Source of the DNA: Tenacibaculum sp. M341
GTDB lineage: Bacteria > Bacteroidota > Bacteroidia > Flavobacteriales > Flavobacteriaceae
Assembly: GCF_004337695.1 (NCBI RefSeq)
Contig: NZ_SJXJ01000007.1
Location: 113,105 to 177,104, forward strand
Length of the DNA stretch: 64,000 nt
Direction: 5' to 3'
The notes under the pieces were generated by a model. It ran no database searches. It was given only the letters and a program-made list of their open reading frames with translations, and had not been told where the DNA came from. A program made the translations under genes and the position numbers. This document shows positions 44,697 through 53,984 of this stretch, piece by piece (the stretch's first letter is position 1; each line of letters opens with the position of its first letter).

Positions 44697-45971
44697 ATGA
44701 AAGAAAAGTTTCTACATTATGTATGGAAATACAAGTTGCTAGATTTTAATCGTTTAAAAACCATTGATGGAGAGCGTATTTATATTGTAAATACGGGACA
44801 AGAAAATACAAATACTGGTCCTGATTTTTTTAATGCTAAAATTGAAATAGAAGGACAGTTGTGGTTTGGAAATGTAGAAATTCATATAAAATCATCTGAT
44901 TGGTATTTACACAAACATGAAAAAGATGAAAACTACGATGCAGTAATTCTTCATGTTGTTTTTGAAAATGATGCTACCATTTTTATGAAAAACAATAAGC
45001 CATTACCAACTTTAGAGTTAAAGAATTTCATAGATAAGAATGTTTATGATAATTACATAGCATTATTTTTTACTGAGAATAAATGGATTCTTTGTGAACA
45101 GCAACTTTCTAAAACAGATGACTTTTTAATGCAGAATTGGCTAGAAAGATTGTTTTTTGAAAGGTTAGAGCGTAAAGCAGCTGTAATTAAAGAGTTGTTA
45201 GAAAAAACGAATAATGATTTTGAGGCTGTATTGTTTCAGTTGTTAGCAAAAAATTTTGGGCTGAAAATTAATGGAGATGCTTTTTTACAGTTAGCAAGTT
45301 CTGTAGATTATTCAATAGTAAGAAAACTTCAAAAAAATGAATTACAACTAAATGCATTGCTTTACGGTCAAGCGGGCTTTTTAAATGAGGATTTAGAAGG
45401 GACTTTTTATAATGAGTTACAAAAAGAATATGAGTACGTAAAGCATAAACATTCTTTAAAAGGAGGAATGGCAAAGCATCAGTTTCAGTTTTTTAGAATG
45501 CGACCATCCAATTTTCCTACCATTCGTATAGCTCAGTTATCGGCTCTATATTATAAGCAGCATCATTTGTTTTCTAAAATTATGAGTGCTGATAGTGTTT
45601 CAGATTTATATGTACTGTTTGATGTTGAGATTACTGATTTTTGGAAAACTCATTATACTTTTGAAAAGGAATCTAAAAAGTCGATTAAAAAACTAACGAA
45701 GTCATTTAAAGATTTATTAATTATCAATACCATTTTACCATTAAAGTTTGTGTATTTGAAAAGTATTGGAAAGTTAGAGGAAGAGGTTTTTATATCCTTA
45801 TTAGAACAAATAAATCCTGAGAAAAATTCAATAATAACTAAGTTTAATGAAATAGGAGTAAAAACAGAAAGTGCTTTTAAAACGCAAGCTTTATTAGAAC
45901 TTAAAAACTCTTATTGTAATAATAAAGATTGTTTAAAGTGTGCTATTGGTAATAGACTGTTACGAAAATGA
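44697..45971 (+). CDS. DUF2851 family protein
   Basis: 424 residues from ATG 44697; the ATG at 44628 lies inside the divergent redoxin gene and would add a foreign sequence. MKEKFLHYVWKYKLLDFNRL, then NTGPDFFNAKIEIEGQLWFG, NVEIHIKSSDWYLHKHEKDE and YDAVILHVVFENDA are characteristic of DUF2851 (PF11013), common in Bacteroidota. The first ~110 residues keep D, E and K residues in GPDFFNAKI and NVEIHIKSSDW in an order compatible with a restriction-endonuclease-like fold, but this is not proven. C-terminal CNNKDCLKCAIG holds cysteines that may bind metal. Function unknown. Confidence 0.88.
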   Translation: MKEKFLHYVWKYKLLDFNRLKTIDGERIYIVNTGQENTNTGPDFFNAKIEIEGQLWFGNVEIHIKSSDWYLHKHEKDENYDAVILHVVFENDATIFMKNNKPLPTLELKNFIDKNVYDNYIALFFTENKWILCEQQLSKTDDFLMQNWLERLFFERLERKAAVIKELLEKTNNDFEAVLFQLLAKNFGLKINGDAFLQLASSVDYSIVRKLQKNELQLNALLYGQAGFLNEDLEGTFYNELQKEYEYVKHKHSLKGGMAKHQFQFFRMRPSNFPTIRIAQLSALYYKQHHLFSKIMSADSVSDLYVLFDVEITDFWKTHYTFEKESKKSIKKLTKSFKDLLIINTILPLKFVYLKSIGKLEEEVFISLLEQINPEKNSIITKFNEIGVKTESAFKTQALLELKNSYCNNKDCLKCAIGNRLLRK

Positions 45972-46191
45972 TTTTTAACAGGAGTTAAGAATATTAGAAG
46001 TTAAGGAGTTAAGTGGTTTGAGTGTTTTGTAGTTTCTAACTTCAGATATCCAACAATAGACCTTCTACTATTTAATATTATATATGCGGAAATAAATTAA
46101 TTTGTAGCGAAAATGACTTTGTTTGGTACTTTACAATATCTTAAAAACGATCTAAATAATTAAATTATATATTTGTTAAAAATAAGTAACC

Positions 46192-46962
46192 ATGAAAAAA
46201 ATTTTAATTACCATTTTCGCCGCATCATTATTTATTGTTGGTTGTAAGGAAGAAGGTGGAAAATCTGAAACAAAAACAAATAATGAAACAACTTCTGTAG
46301 AAACAACATCTAACGAAGCAGAATCTGCATCAAAAGATTCTAGCGGAGATGCTATTTGTTTATTAGATAAGTTATCAGTAAGAGAAACTCCAAAATCTAA
46401 AGGAAAGTGGGTAACTTCTATGAGTTTAGGAGAGAAAGTATACTTTACAGGTGAGAGACATACAGATTCTGTTACTAAAAAAGAATACTTAAAAGTAAAG
46501 TTAATTGATGGTAAAGAAGGATGGGCTAGAGAACCATTTTTAGCTGTTGATGGTAAAGTTGGGGTAATGACTAATGATGCGAATGTTTATAAGAGACCTG
46601 ACTTATTAACTAAAACTGATACAAAATATAGTCCGATGGATATTGTTGCGGTAATTGCAACGCAAGATGATTGGGCACAAGTTAAAGGTAAAAGAGCTGA
46701 AGGAAAGTATATTGAAGAGGTTTGGGTAAAAGCAAACAATATTTCAAATAAGTCTGTAGATATTGCTGCTGGTAAGTTTGCAAGTATTGCTATGACAAAA
46801 GGTAGTATGACAGATAGAATTAAAGCTTTAGAAGACATTGTAAGTAATCCTGATTTATCATCATCTAGCTTTATTAGTGTTATTAAAAACAAAATTGAAG
46901 ATTATAAAACTAAGAACGTTCCTGTGGATGTTCAAGATGCAAAAGTTGATGAAGACTTTTAA
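46192..46962 (+). CDS. SH3-domain lipoprotein
   Basis: 256 residues. Lipoprotein signal with lipobox cysteine at 18 (FAASLFIVGCKEEGG), then a Thr/Ser/Glu-rich linker (about 19-55), two bacterial SH3-like units (KLSVRETPKSKGKWVTSMSL ... GWAREPFL and NVYKRPDLLTKTDTKYSPMD ... EEVWVKANNI), and a helical C-terminal ~70 residues. Such proteins bind peptidoglycan or envelope proteins. Upstream 45972-46191 is low-complexity noncoding DNA. Confidence 0.8.
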   Translation: MKKILITIFAASLFIVGCKEEGGKSETKTNNETTSVETTSNEAESASKDSSGDAICLLDKLSVRETPKSKGKWVTSMSLGEKVYFTGERHTDSVTKKEYLKVKLIDGKEGWAREPFLAVDGKVGVMTNDANVYKRPDLLTKTDTKYSPMDIVAVIATQDDWAQVKGKRAEGKYIEEVWVKANNISNKSVDIAAGKFASIAMTKGSMTDRIKALEDIVSNPDLSSSSFISVIKNKIEDYKTKNVPVDVQDAKVDEDF

Positions 46963-46990
46963 TTAATTTGATATTAAAAAAACTATAAGA

Positions 46991-47024
46991 AAAACTGTTT
47001 AGAATTCTCTAAACAGTTTTTTTT
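46991..47024 (+). terminator. Terminator after the SH3 lipoprotein gene
   Basis: Near-perfect stem AAAACTGTTTAGA / TCTAAACAGTTTT followed by eight Ts. Confidence 0.9.
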
Positions 47025-47088
47025 TGAAATTTATATATTGAGTACGCAACCAAATGAAAGAGATAACATCTATATAAAAACATTTATA

Positions 47089-47607
47089 ATGAAAAATAAA
47101 ATTTACTTAATAGCTTTAGTATTAATTGGAGGTTTCTTGTGTGCTTGTAATTCTGAAGAAATTATACATCAAGATAAATTTGAAACTAGTTTTAAATCTT
47201 GGAGAAGTTTTAAGAAACAATCAAAAAATGCTTACAAGTATGTTGTAAAAAATAGCTCATGGATTGGTTTAAGTTGGGAAACTACTATAACTGTAGAAGA
47301 TGGAATTGTTATTCAGCGAGTGTTTAAATATACAGAGATTGATCCTTCAATAAATATAGATCAGGATGATTTAGAGTGGGTAGAGGAGGGGAATGACATA
47401 GGAACTCATAATAACGGAGCATCACCAATAACCTTAGATGAAATTTATGCAGAAGCAGAGAATAACTGGTTAAAAGATAGAGATGATGTAATTATTTATT
47501 TTGAAACAGAAAATAACGGTATGATATCAATCTGTGGTTATACTAATAAGCAGTGTTCTGATGATTGTTTTATAGGAGTAACTATTAAAAGTATAGCAAA
47601 GCTTTAA
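47089..47607 (+). CDS. Small lipoprotein of unknown function
   Basis: 172 residues from ATG 47089, where a lipoprotein signal starts (KNKIYLIALVLIGGFLCACN); the upstream GTG/TTG-type starts would overlap the preceding terminator. The mature protein is acidic: KQSKNAYKYVVKNSSWIGLS, SPITLDEIYAEAENNWLKDR, and two Cys pairs near the end (ICGYTNKQCSDDCFIGV). DEIYAEAENNWLKD resembles helices in small DUF-type lipoproteins with a predicted KNr4-unrelated fold. Not recognised further. Confidence 0.65.
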   Translation: MKNKIYLIALVLIGGFLCACNSEEIIHQDKFETSFKSWRSFKKQSKNAYKYVVKNSSWIGLSWETTITVEDGIVIQRVFKYTEIDPSINIDQDDLEWVEEGNDIGTHNNGASPITLDEIYAEAENNWLKDRDDVIIYFETENNGMISICGYTNKQCSDDCFIGVTIKSIAKL

Positions 47608-47633
47608 AATAATTAATAAATTGTTGTATAAAA

Positions 47634-47671
47634 AAAGACCTATTTAGAAACTTCTAAATAGATCTTTTTTA
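47634..47671. terminator. Terminator between convergent genes
   Basis: AAAGACCTATTTAGAA / TTCTAAATAGATCTTT (one mismatch) with A-run before and T-run after; serves the lipoprotein gene (plus) and the E1 dehydrogenase gene (minus). Confidence 0.9.
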
Positions 47672-47689
47672 TGTGATTAAGTTTAAATT

Positions 47690-50143
47690 TTAGTATAAAC
47701 TCTTATATTTTGTAGGATTTGATTCGTTCATAATTTCATAAACTTTTTCAAAAATATCTTCTGCTGAAGGCTTAGAGAAATAATCTCCATCAGTACCATA
47801 AGCTGGTCTGTGAGCTTTAGCAGTTAATGTTTGAGGTTTACTATCTAAATGAACATATCCATTTTGATTTTCAACAATTTCTTGTAATAAGTATGCTGAA
47901 GCACCACCAGGAACGTCTTCATCAACAACTAATAAACGATTCGTTTTAGCTAAAGACTTAACAGTATCGTGATTAATATCAAAAGGTAATAAACTTTGAG
48001 CATCTATAATTTCTACGCTAATATTTACTTGTGCTAAATCTCTTGCAGCTTCTTCAACCAATCTAAGAGTAGAACCATAAGATATAATAGTAATATCAGT
48101 ACCTTCTTTAATAGTTTCTACTACGCCAATAGGAGTTTTAAACTCTCCTAAGTTAGTTGGTAACTCTTCTTTTAAACGATATCCGTTTAAACATTCAACA
48201 ATTAAAGCTGGATCATCTCCTTCTAAAACAGTGTTGTAAAAACCAGCAGCTTTAGTCATGTTTCTAGGTACTAAAACATGAATTCCTCTAATGTTATTTA
48301 TAATTCCTCCCATTGGAGAACCAGAGTGCCAAATTCCTTCTAAACGGTGTCCTCTTGTACGAATAATTAAGGGTGCTTTTTGTTTACCAAAAGTTCTGTA
48401 ACGAAGAGTTGCTAAATCGTCACTCATTATTTGTAAAGCATATAAAAGGTAATCTAAATACTGAATTTCAGCAATAGGACGTAAACCTCTCATAGCCATT
48501 CCAATTCCTTGCCCTAAAATAGTAGCTTCTCTAATACCTGTATCAGAAACTCTTAATTCACCATATTTTTCTTGTAAACCTTCTAATCCTTGGTTCACAT
48601 CTCCAATATGTCCAGCGTCCTCTCCAAAGATTAATACTTCTGGATACTTTTTAAGAATAGCATCAAAGTTTTCTCGCATAACAATACGAGCGTCTACTAT
48701 ATTTTTTTCTGAAGCGTATACAGGAGATTCGTTAGAAACATTCGTAGCAGCTAATTCAGTTTCACTTAGTAAATGTGCAGAGTATTTTACTGCAGCGTCT
48801 TCAATTCTTTCTTTAATAAAATTCTGAAGAGTAACTTTTTCAGCAAAGTTTTCATCTACTAATAAACGTAAACTTTTACGACAAGCAATTAAAATATCTT
48901 TTCTGATAGGTTCAGCAATTGCTACTAAGTCGTTTTTATATTTTGTGATAAAAGAAGCGTTTTTACTTTTGTTAGCTACTTTTTCAAGTAAGTTAACAGC
49001 AGTTTGAACTTCTGCTTTTATTTCGTTTATAAAGCTACTCCAAGCATTACGTTTTGCAGTACTAACTTCTTTTTTTATAGCTTTATCTAAAGCGATTAAT
49101 TCTTCTTCGCTTTCTACAAAACGAAATACATTTCCGCTTTCATCTGTAAGTTCAAATTCAAGAATCCATTTTCTCATTTGAGTAATACAATCAAATTCTT
49201 GTTCCCATTGTAAGCGGTCTTTTGATTTATATCTTTCGTGAGAACCTGAAGTAGAATGACCTTGTGGTTGTGTTAACTCTTTTACATGAATTAAAACAGG
49301 CACGTGTTGTGTTCTTGCAATTTCTGCAGCTTTGTTATAAGTATCAATTAACTTTACATAATCCCATCCATTAACAACAAAGATTTCATAACCATTCGTG
49401 TCGTTTTCTTTTTGAAATCCTTTTAAAATTTCAGAAATACTTTCTTTAGTAGTTTGATGTTTGGCATGTACAGAAATTCCGTATTCATCATCCCAAACAC
49501 TCATTACCATTGGTACTTGTAAAACACCAGCGGCATTAATAGTTTCAAAAAATAACCCTTCACTAGTACTAGCATTACCAATAGTACCCCAAGCAACTTC
49601 GTTACCAGCATTAGAGAAGTTAGTAAAACTTTCTAATCCTTTTACGTTTCTGTAAATTTTAGAAGCTTGAGCTAAACCTAATAATCTAGGCATTTGCCCA
49701 GCAGTAGGAGAAATATCTGAAGAAGAATTTTTTTGAGCAGTTAAATTTTTCCAGTTTCCATTTTCATCAATAGAATGAGTAGCAAAGTGCCCCCCCATTT
49801 GTCTACCAGCTGACATTGGCTCTTGAACAATATCAGTATGTGCATATAAACCTGCAAAAAACTGTTGAGGGGTAAGTTCATCAATTGCCATCATAAAGGT
49901 TTGATCTCTGTAATACCCCGATCTAAAGTCTCCGTTTTTAAAAGCTTTTGCCATAGCTAACTGTGGCACTTCTTTACCGTCTCCAAAAATTCCAAACTTT
50001 GCTTTTCCTGTTAGTACTTCTCGTCTTCCTAGTAAACTGCACTCTCTACTAGTCTTTGCAATTTTATAATCGTTTAGTACTTCTTGCTTAAAATCGTTGA
50101 ATGATAATTCTTGCGAATTTGAAACGGCTACACTTTGACTCAT
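47690..50143 (-). CDS. 2-oxoacid dehydrogenase E1, fused alpha and beta subunits
   Basis: 817 residues. The N-terminal part (about 1-400) is the E1 alpha-type thiamine-diphosphate domain: GRREVLTGKAKFGIFGDGKE, RQMGGHFATHSI, WGTIGNASTSEGLFFE (TPP/Mg region) and TSGSHERYKSKDRLQWEQEF. The C-terminal part (about 485-817) is E1 beta: DARIVMRENFDAILKKYPEV, FGEDAGHIGDVNQGLEGLQE, AEIQYLDYLLYALQIMSDDL, GGIINNIRGIHVLVPRN, and LAKTNRLLVVDEDVPGGASA. The fusion is typical of Bacteroidota and decarboxylates a branched-chain 2-oxoacid or pyruvate for transfer to an E2. E2 and E3 are not in the window. Substrate not certain. Confidence 0.93.
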   Translation of the reverse strand: MSQSVAVSNSQELSFNDFKQEVLNDYKIAKTSRECSLLGRREVLTGKAKFGIFGDGKEVPQLAMAKAFKNGDFRSGYYRDQTFMMAIDELTPQQFFAGLYAHTDIVQEPMSAGRQMGGHFATHSIDENGNWKNLTAQKNSSSDISPTAGQMPRLLGLAQASKIYRNVKGLESFTNFSNAGNEVAWGTIGNASTSEGLFFETINAAGVLQVPMVMSVWDDEYGISVHAKHQTTKESISEILKGFQKENDTNGYEIFVVNGWDYVKLIDTYNKAAEIARTQHVPVLIHVKELTQPQGHSTSGSHERYKSKDRLQWEQEFDCITQMRKWILEFELTDESGNVFRFVESEEELIALDKAIKKEVSTAKRNAWSSFINEIKAEVQTAVNLLEKVANKSKNASFITKYKNDLVAIAEPIRKDILIACRKSLRLLVDENFAEKVTLQNFIKERIEDAAVKYSAHLLSETELAATNVSNESPVYASEKNIVDARIVMRENFDAILKKYPEVLIFGEDAGHIGDVNQGLEGLQEKYGELRVSDTGIREATILGQGIGMAMRGLRPIAEIQYLDYLLYALQIMSDDLATLRYRTFGKQKAPLIIRTRGHRLEGIWHSGSPMGGIINNIRGIHVLVPRNMTKAAGFYNTVLEGDDPALIVECLNGYRLKEELPTNLGEFKTPIGVVETIKEGTDITIISYGSTLRLVEEAARDLAQVNISVEIIDAQSLLPFDINHDTVKSLAKTNRLLVVDEDVPGGASAYLLQEIVENQNGYVHLDSKPQTLTAKAHRPAYGTDGDYFSKPSAEDIFEKVYEIMNESNPTKYKSLY

Positions 50144-50262
50144 AAATAAAACTTTATTTGCTGTTTTTGCAAAGATAGTTTTTTTAAATGATATTTAAAA
50201 ATATTGTGTTTTTTTGATTAAATCGCAAAAAACAACAGAATTTCGTTTTTTTGTTGAATTTT

Positions 50263-53088
50263 TTATAAAATTCCTCGTCGAATAAAATTATAAATTCGAT
50301 CTAGATTGGTTGTAATCACAAAACGGATTTTAGTTGGATAGGCTGGTTGATTAATTTCAAAACCTTCATTAGTATAAATAGGAAAGTAAAATTCGAAGAT
50401 GTTTGGTATAAAATTGATGCGAATACCATTTTCATAAAAGAAACGATGTTTTTCATTTCTACTCTTTAACATGGCAGCATCATTATATATTTCTACCCAT
50501 TTCCAAACACTAACATTCGTATTTACAGAAGCCATTAATTGATTGGCTAATGTAGGTTTGTTGAAAAAAGATTTAAAACCTCCGTCAGAAACAACAAATT
50601 GCTGACTAAATAATCCAGAGCTTTCTGATCTACCAAATAAATTTTGTTCAAATAAATAGTCAGAACTTCTATTTAAACCGAAACTAAAAAAGTTACCTGT
50701 TGAATTGTTGGAAAGAAAGAAGCCTCCAAAAAATCTTAACGTGAAACTTTGTTTTTCATTAAAAAACTTTAAATAACGAATGTCGGTAGAAAATTTCGTG
50801 AAGTTATCTGCAAATTCAGCATTCACAGCATATTGAAATCTTCTAATAACATCTGGTTTGCTATATACATACCTAAAGTTTAAAATTTGGTATTTATCAC
50901 TTTCTGTTTCAGTATCTGTAGGAGCAATTTCTCTATTTACATTTACTAGTCTTGATAATAGAAATTTTGTTCCAACATCTCTTAAAGTATTTCTTCTGAA
51001 TTGTATGCTTACTGAAGGGGCAAAAGTGTTATAACTTAATTCTGGCGCATAATGAAAGTTACTACCACCTATACCATATCGGATTTTATAAATTTTTGAA
51101 TCTTCAAAAAAATGATCATATCCCATAGAAAAAGAACCAGTAAGATTTCTACTTCTAAAAGCATATTTAGGTTTTATGTTAAAGTTGAAATTATGCCTAA
51201 TAACAGCTCTATTATTAAAACTAACACCAAGTTGTACACCATCATATAAATTATAACTAATACTTGGATTAAAAAATATTTGGGTATAATAAGGATCTTC
51301 AACATCTTGTAAAAAACGAAACTGCAAAGGTTTACTAATAATAGAGTTATTAGTGTTTTTAAAGTTGTCTAATGAGTTGTGTTCAGGATAAATTTGCTCA
51401 TAATTCAAAGCAAAACGGTTAAAATCTCCTGCTTTTACTTTTACAGTTTTAATAGAATCAACATTAGTGATCCACTTTTTAAATTTGATTTCTTTGTTTT
51501 TGATACCATATAAAGATACCGGTGCTGTAATATTCCTTTTGTTTTTAATAGTTATTTCTATAGAGTCTTTAGATTTTGACTTTTTAACTTTTTTTATTTT
51601 ATAATCAATTTTTTTAGCTGTCTGTATGTAATCTCCAAAAAACCAATTAATATCCTTATCAGTTTTATTAGTTAATATTTTTCTGAATTCCTCGGAAGAG
51701 GAAATTTTAAGTCTGTTTTTTTGATAAAATTCTTGAAACGCTTTTTGTAATGTTTCATTCCCTAAAAAATCTTGTAAATAACGAAAACCAAGTCCTGCTT
51801 TATATTGACTAACCACTTTTCTATTAAAGTTAGATAGAGAGTCCGCTCTAGTTGTTAATGGCTGATCGTAAAAACGTCTGGCGCTAAATTGATATAAAAA
51901 AGCTTGTTTATCGTTTTGTTTCAGTTTAGCTAAATTATATTTTCTAAACCCCCAAACCTTTGAGAATCTTCCAAAAACAGTAATATCAGGATAATACTTA
52001 TTAATGTATTCCATTAATAAAAAAGTTTGTACACCATCACATAACCAATAATCAGTACGGTTGTTTAATAATAGTACATCATCAATATATTTACTAACCA
52101 ATGCTTTAAAAAATCTAATTTCCCATTTAAAATTTTCAGGATACGGTTTTAGCCAATCAGGAATTCCATAGATATCTCTTAAAGAGTTTTTATTTACGGT
52201 ATTACCATCTACTAAAATTTCAGGATGTGGATGTTTACCTGTAAAGTTTTCAATAAAATCTATTTGACGATTGATAATATCATTTGTTTTTACCAAGTCG
52301 ATTCTTTTATCAAAAATGTCTGTTTTAATTTGAATTTTTTGAGTTTTAAATGTTTTGAATCTTTTCTTTTTATTCAAATTTAAAATGATGTCTTTTTTTC
52401 TACTTCCAACTAAGTAGTACTCTGTAATACTATCTTTTGTTGTTTGATGTTGGTATAAATTACTTTCAAGATGTAAGTTTGAAGGTGTTTGGAGTTCAAT
52501 AACAAAATCAGCAATATCTTCATACAAATCATCCATGTTAAGATTACTCATAAGTTGCCAACCATTTTTATGTACTGCCGGAGTTAAATACCAAAAGCGC
52601 AAATGATATCCTTTCGAGTACCTACCATAACCTGTGAATTTTACTTTTGGAATTTTTAAAAGGTAATTAGCAGAGATTTCAATACTATCCTTAGGTTTTA
52701 AAGGAGTGTTCAGTTGAAGTTCAATAATATCTTGTTGATTTTTAACTTCTCTAAAGTCAATTAAAACATTATTTCCTGTTATTTTTTGTATGCTAGAATA
52801 TCCTCTTTCTGAGGGTTTAGAAAAGTAGAAATCTTTTTTATAGTCTTGAACTAATCTTTTTCCTAACGGAGTTTCATTATTTTTAAAACTATTTCCCCAA
52901 TTGTGTAAATAAATTGAGTTTAATGTTTTTTCAGAAGTATTGTAATACACAATTTTCTGTTGAATATCCATTAAATGTTCGTTAGTATTTAGTGAGGCTT
53001 TTATGTGTATACTGTTTTCTTGAGCCAGAACTAAATAGCAGCTTAAAAAGAAGGACAGTGATAAGAGGTTTTTTTGGAAAACTAACAT
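50263..53088 (-). CDS. M1-peptidase-like protein lacking zinc ligands, fused to an outer-membrane beta-barrel
   Basis: 941 residues from ATG 53088, chosen because the ATG at 53121 lies within the preceding terminator. Signal peptide to about residue 25 (FFLSCYLVLAQENS). The N-terminal ~500 residues follow the M1 aminopeptidase plan, including an N-terminal beta domain, GKHPHPEILVD and YWLCDGVQTFLLMEYI. Where active enzymes have H-E-x-x-H...N-E-G, this protein has KALVSKYI...CDG, so all zinc ligands are missing, while the later YKAGLGFRYL keeps the tyrosine. The C-terminal ~350 residues alternate aromatic/polar strands like a 16-strand outer-membrane barrel. Probably a surface receptor or assembly factor rather than a protease. 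Confidence 0.75.
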   Translation of the reverse strand: MLVFQKNLLSLSFFLSCYLVLAQENSIHIKASLNTNEHLMDIQQKIVYYNTSEKTLNSIYLHNWGNSFKNNETPLGKRLVQDYKKDFYFSKPSERGYSSIQKITGNNVLIDFREVKNQQDIIELQLNTPLKPKDSIEISANYLLKIPKVKFTGYGRYSKGYHLRFWYLTPAVHKNGWQLMSNLNMDDLYEDIADFVIELQTPSNLHLESNLYQHQTTKDSITEYYLVGSRKKDIILNLNKKKRFKTFKTQKIQIKTDIFDKRIDLVKTNDIINRQIDFIENFTGKHPHPEILVDGNTVNKNSLRDIYGIPDWLKPYPENFKWEIRFFKALVSKYIDDVLLLNNRTDYWLCDGVQTFLLMEYINKYYPDITVFGRFSKVWGFRKYNLAKLKQNDKQAFLYQFSARRFYDQPLTTRADSLSNFNRKVVSQYKAGLGFRYLQDFLGNETLQKAFQEFYQKNRLKISSSEEFRKILTNKTDKDINWFFGDYIQTAKKIDYKIKKVKKSKSKDSIEITIKNKRNITAPVSLYGIKNKEIKFKKWITNVDSIKTVKVKAGDFNRFALNYEQIYPEHNSLDNFKNTNNSIISKPLQFRFLQDVEDPYYTQIFFNPSISYNLYDGVQLGVSFNNRAVIRHNFNFNIKPKYAFRSRNLTGSFSMGYDHFFEDSKIYKIRYGIGGSNFHYAPELSYNTFAPSVSIQFRRNTLRDVGTKFLLSRLVNVNREIAPTDTETESDKYQILNFRYVYSKPDVIRRFQYAVNAEFADNFTKFSTDIRYLKFFNEKQSFTLRFFGGFFLSNNSTGNFFSFGLNRSSDYLFEQNLFGRSESSGLFSQQFVVSDGGFKSFFNKPTLANQLMASVNTNVSVWKWVEIYNDAAMLKSRNEKHRFFYENGIRINFIPNIFEFYFPIYTNEGFEINQPAYPTKIRFVITTNLDRIYNFIRRGIL

Positions 53089-53102
53089 TAATAAAAATAA
53101 AA

Positions 53103-53127
53103 AACTCGTTGCGAAAAACAACGAGTT
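53103..53127 (-). terminator. Terminator after the LOG-family gene
   Basis: Perfect stem AACTCGTTG / CAACGAGTT with loop; on the minus strand it is followed by TTTTTTATTTTTATT. Confidence 0.85.
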
Positions 53128-53177
53128 GAATATAAAATTTATTTTATAATTTTTAGGTTAAAATTTGTTTATTCTAG

Positions 53178-53885
53178 TTAGAAGTTTGGCTTTAATTGAT
53201 ATTTAGCGTAGAATTTGTTAAAATGTTCAACAGCTTCTTCAGCAGTGTCTACAACTCTAAATAATTTTAAATCCTCAGGACTGATATTTCCTTCTTCTAA
53301 TAAGGTATTCTCTATCCAATCTAATAAACCACTCCAGAATTTTTTACCCACTAATACAATTGGGAAGCGTCCAATTTTATGCGTTTGAATTAAAGTAATA
53401 GCTTCAAAAAGTTCATCCATAGTTCCAAATCCACCTGGCATTACTACAAATCCTTGTGAGTATTTTACAAACATTACTTTACGTACAAAGAAGTAATCGA
53501 AATCTAAACTTTTACCTGGATCAATCCATGGGTTATCATGCTGTTCAAAAGGAAGTTCAATATTTAAACCAACAGAAGTTCCTTTTCCTCTATTTGCTCC
53601 TTTATTACCAGCTTCCATAATACCAGGACCACCTCCTGTAATAACACCAAATCCATTTTGAGTTAATTGATAACCAACTTCTTCAGCTAGTTTATAATAT
53701 TTATGATCTGGTTTTGTACGTGCAGAACCAAAAATAGAAACACAAGGTCCAATTTTACTTAATCTTTCATAACCATCAACAAACTCAGCCATAATTTTGA
53801 AAATAGCCCAAGAGTCATTGGTTTTTATTTCATTCCATGTTTTTTGTTGCAATTTTTCACGGATCTTTCTATCGTCATTTGTCAT
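53178..53885 (-). CDS. LOG-family nucleoside 5'-monophosphate phosphoribohydrolase
   Basis: 235 residues. FGSARTKPDHKYYKLAEEVG and GVITGGGPGIMEAGNKGA form the Rossmann nucleotide site, and MPGGFGTMDELFEAITLIQT carries the PGGxGTxxE signature of LOG proteins (TIGR00730). These hydrolyse nucleoside monophosphates to base and ribose phosphate, as in cytokinin activation; the bacterial role is probably nucleotide salvage or modified-base metabolism. It stands alone between the tandem array and the M1-like gene. Confidence 0.92.
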   Translation of the reverse strand: MTNDDRKIREKLQQKTWNEIKTNDSWAIFKIMAEFVDGYERLSKIGPCVSIFGSARTKPDHKYYKLAEEVGYQLTQNGFGVITGGGPGIMEAGNKGANRGKGTSVGLNIELPFEQHDNPWIDPGKSLDFDYFFVRKVMFVKYSQGFVVMPGGFGTMDELFEAITLIQTHKIGRFPIVLVGKKFWSGLLDWIENTLLEEGNISPEDLKLFRVVDTAEEAVEHFNKFYAKYQLKPNF

Positions 53886-53984
53886 AGTATCAAAATTTAT
53901 AAGACTTGCTAATTTAGTTCTTTTTATTTGATTTATTTCAAAATGATATAATTTTTAAATAAGAAGGTAAAGTTTTCTTTCATA

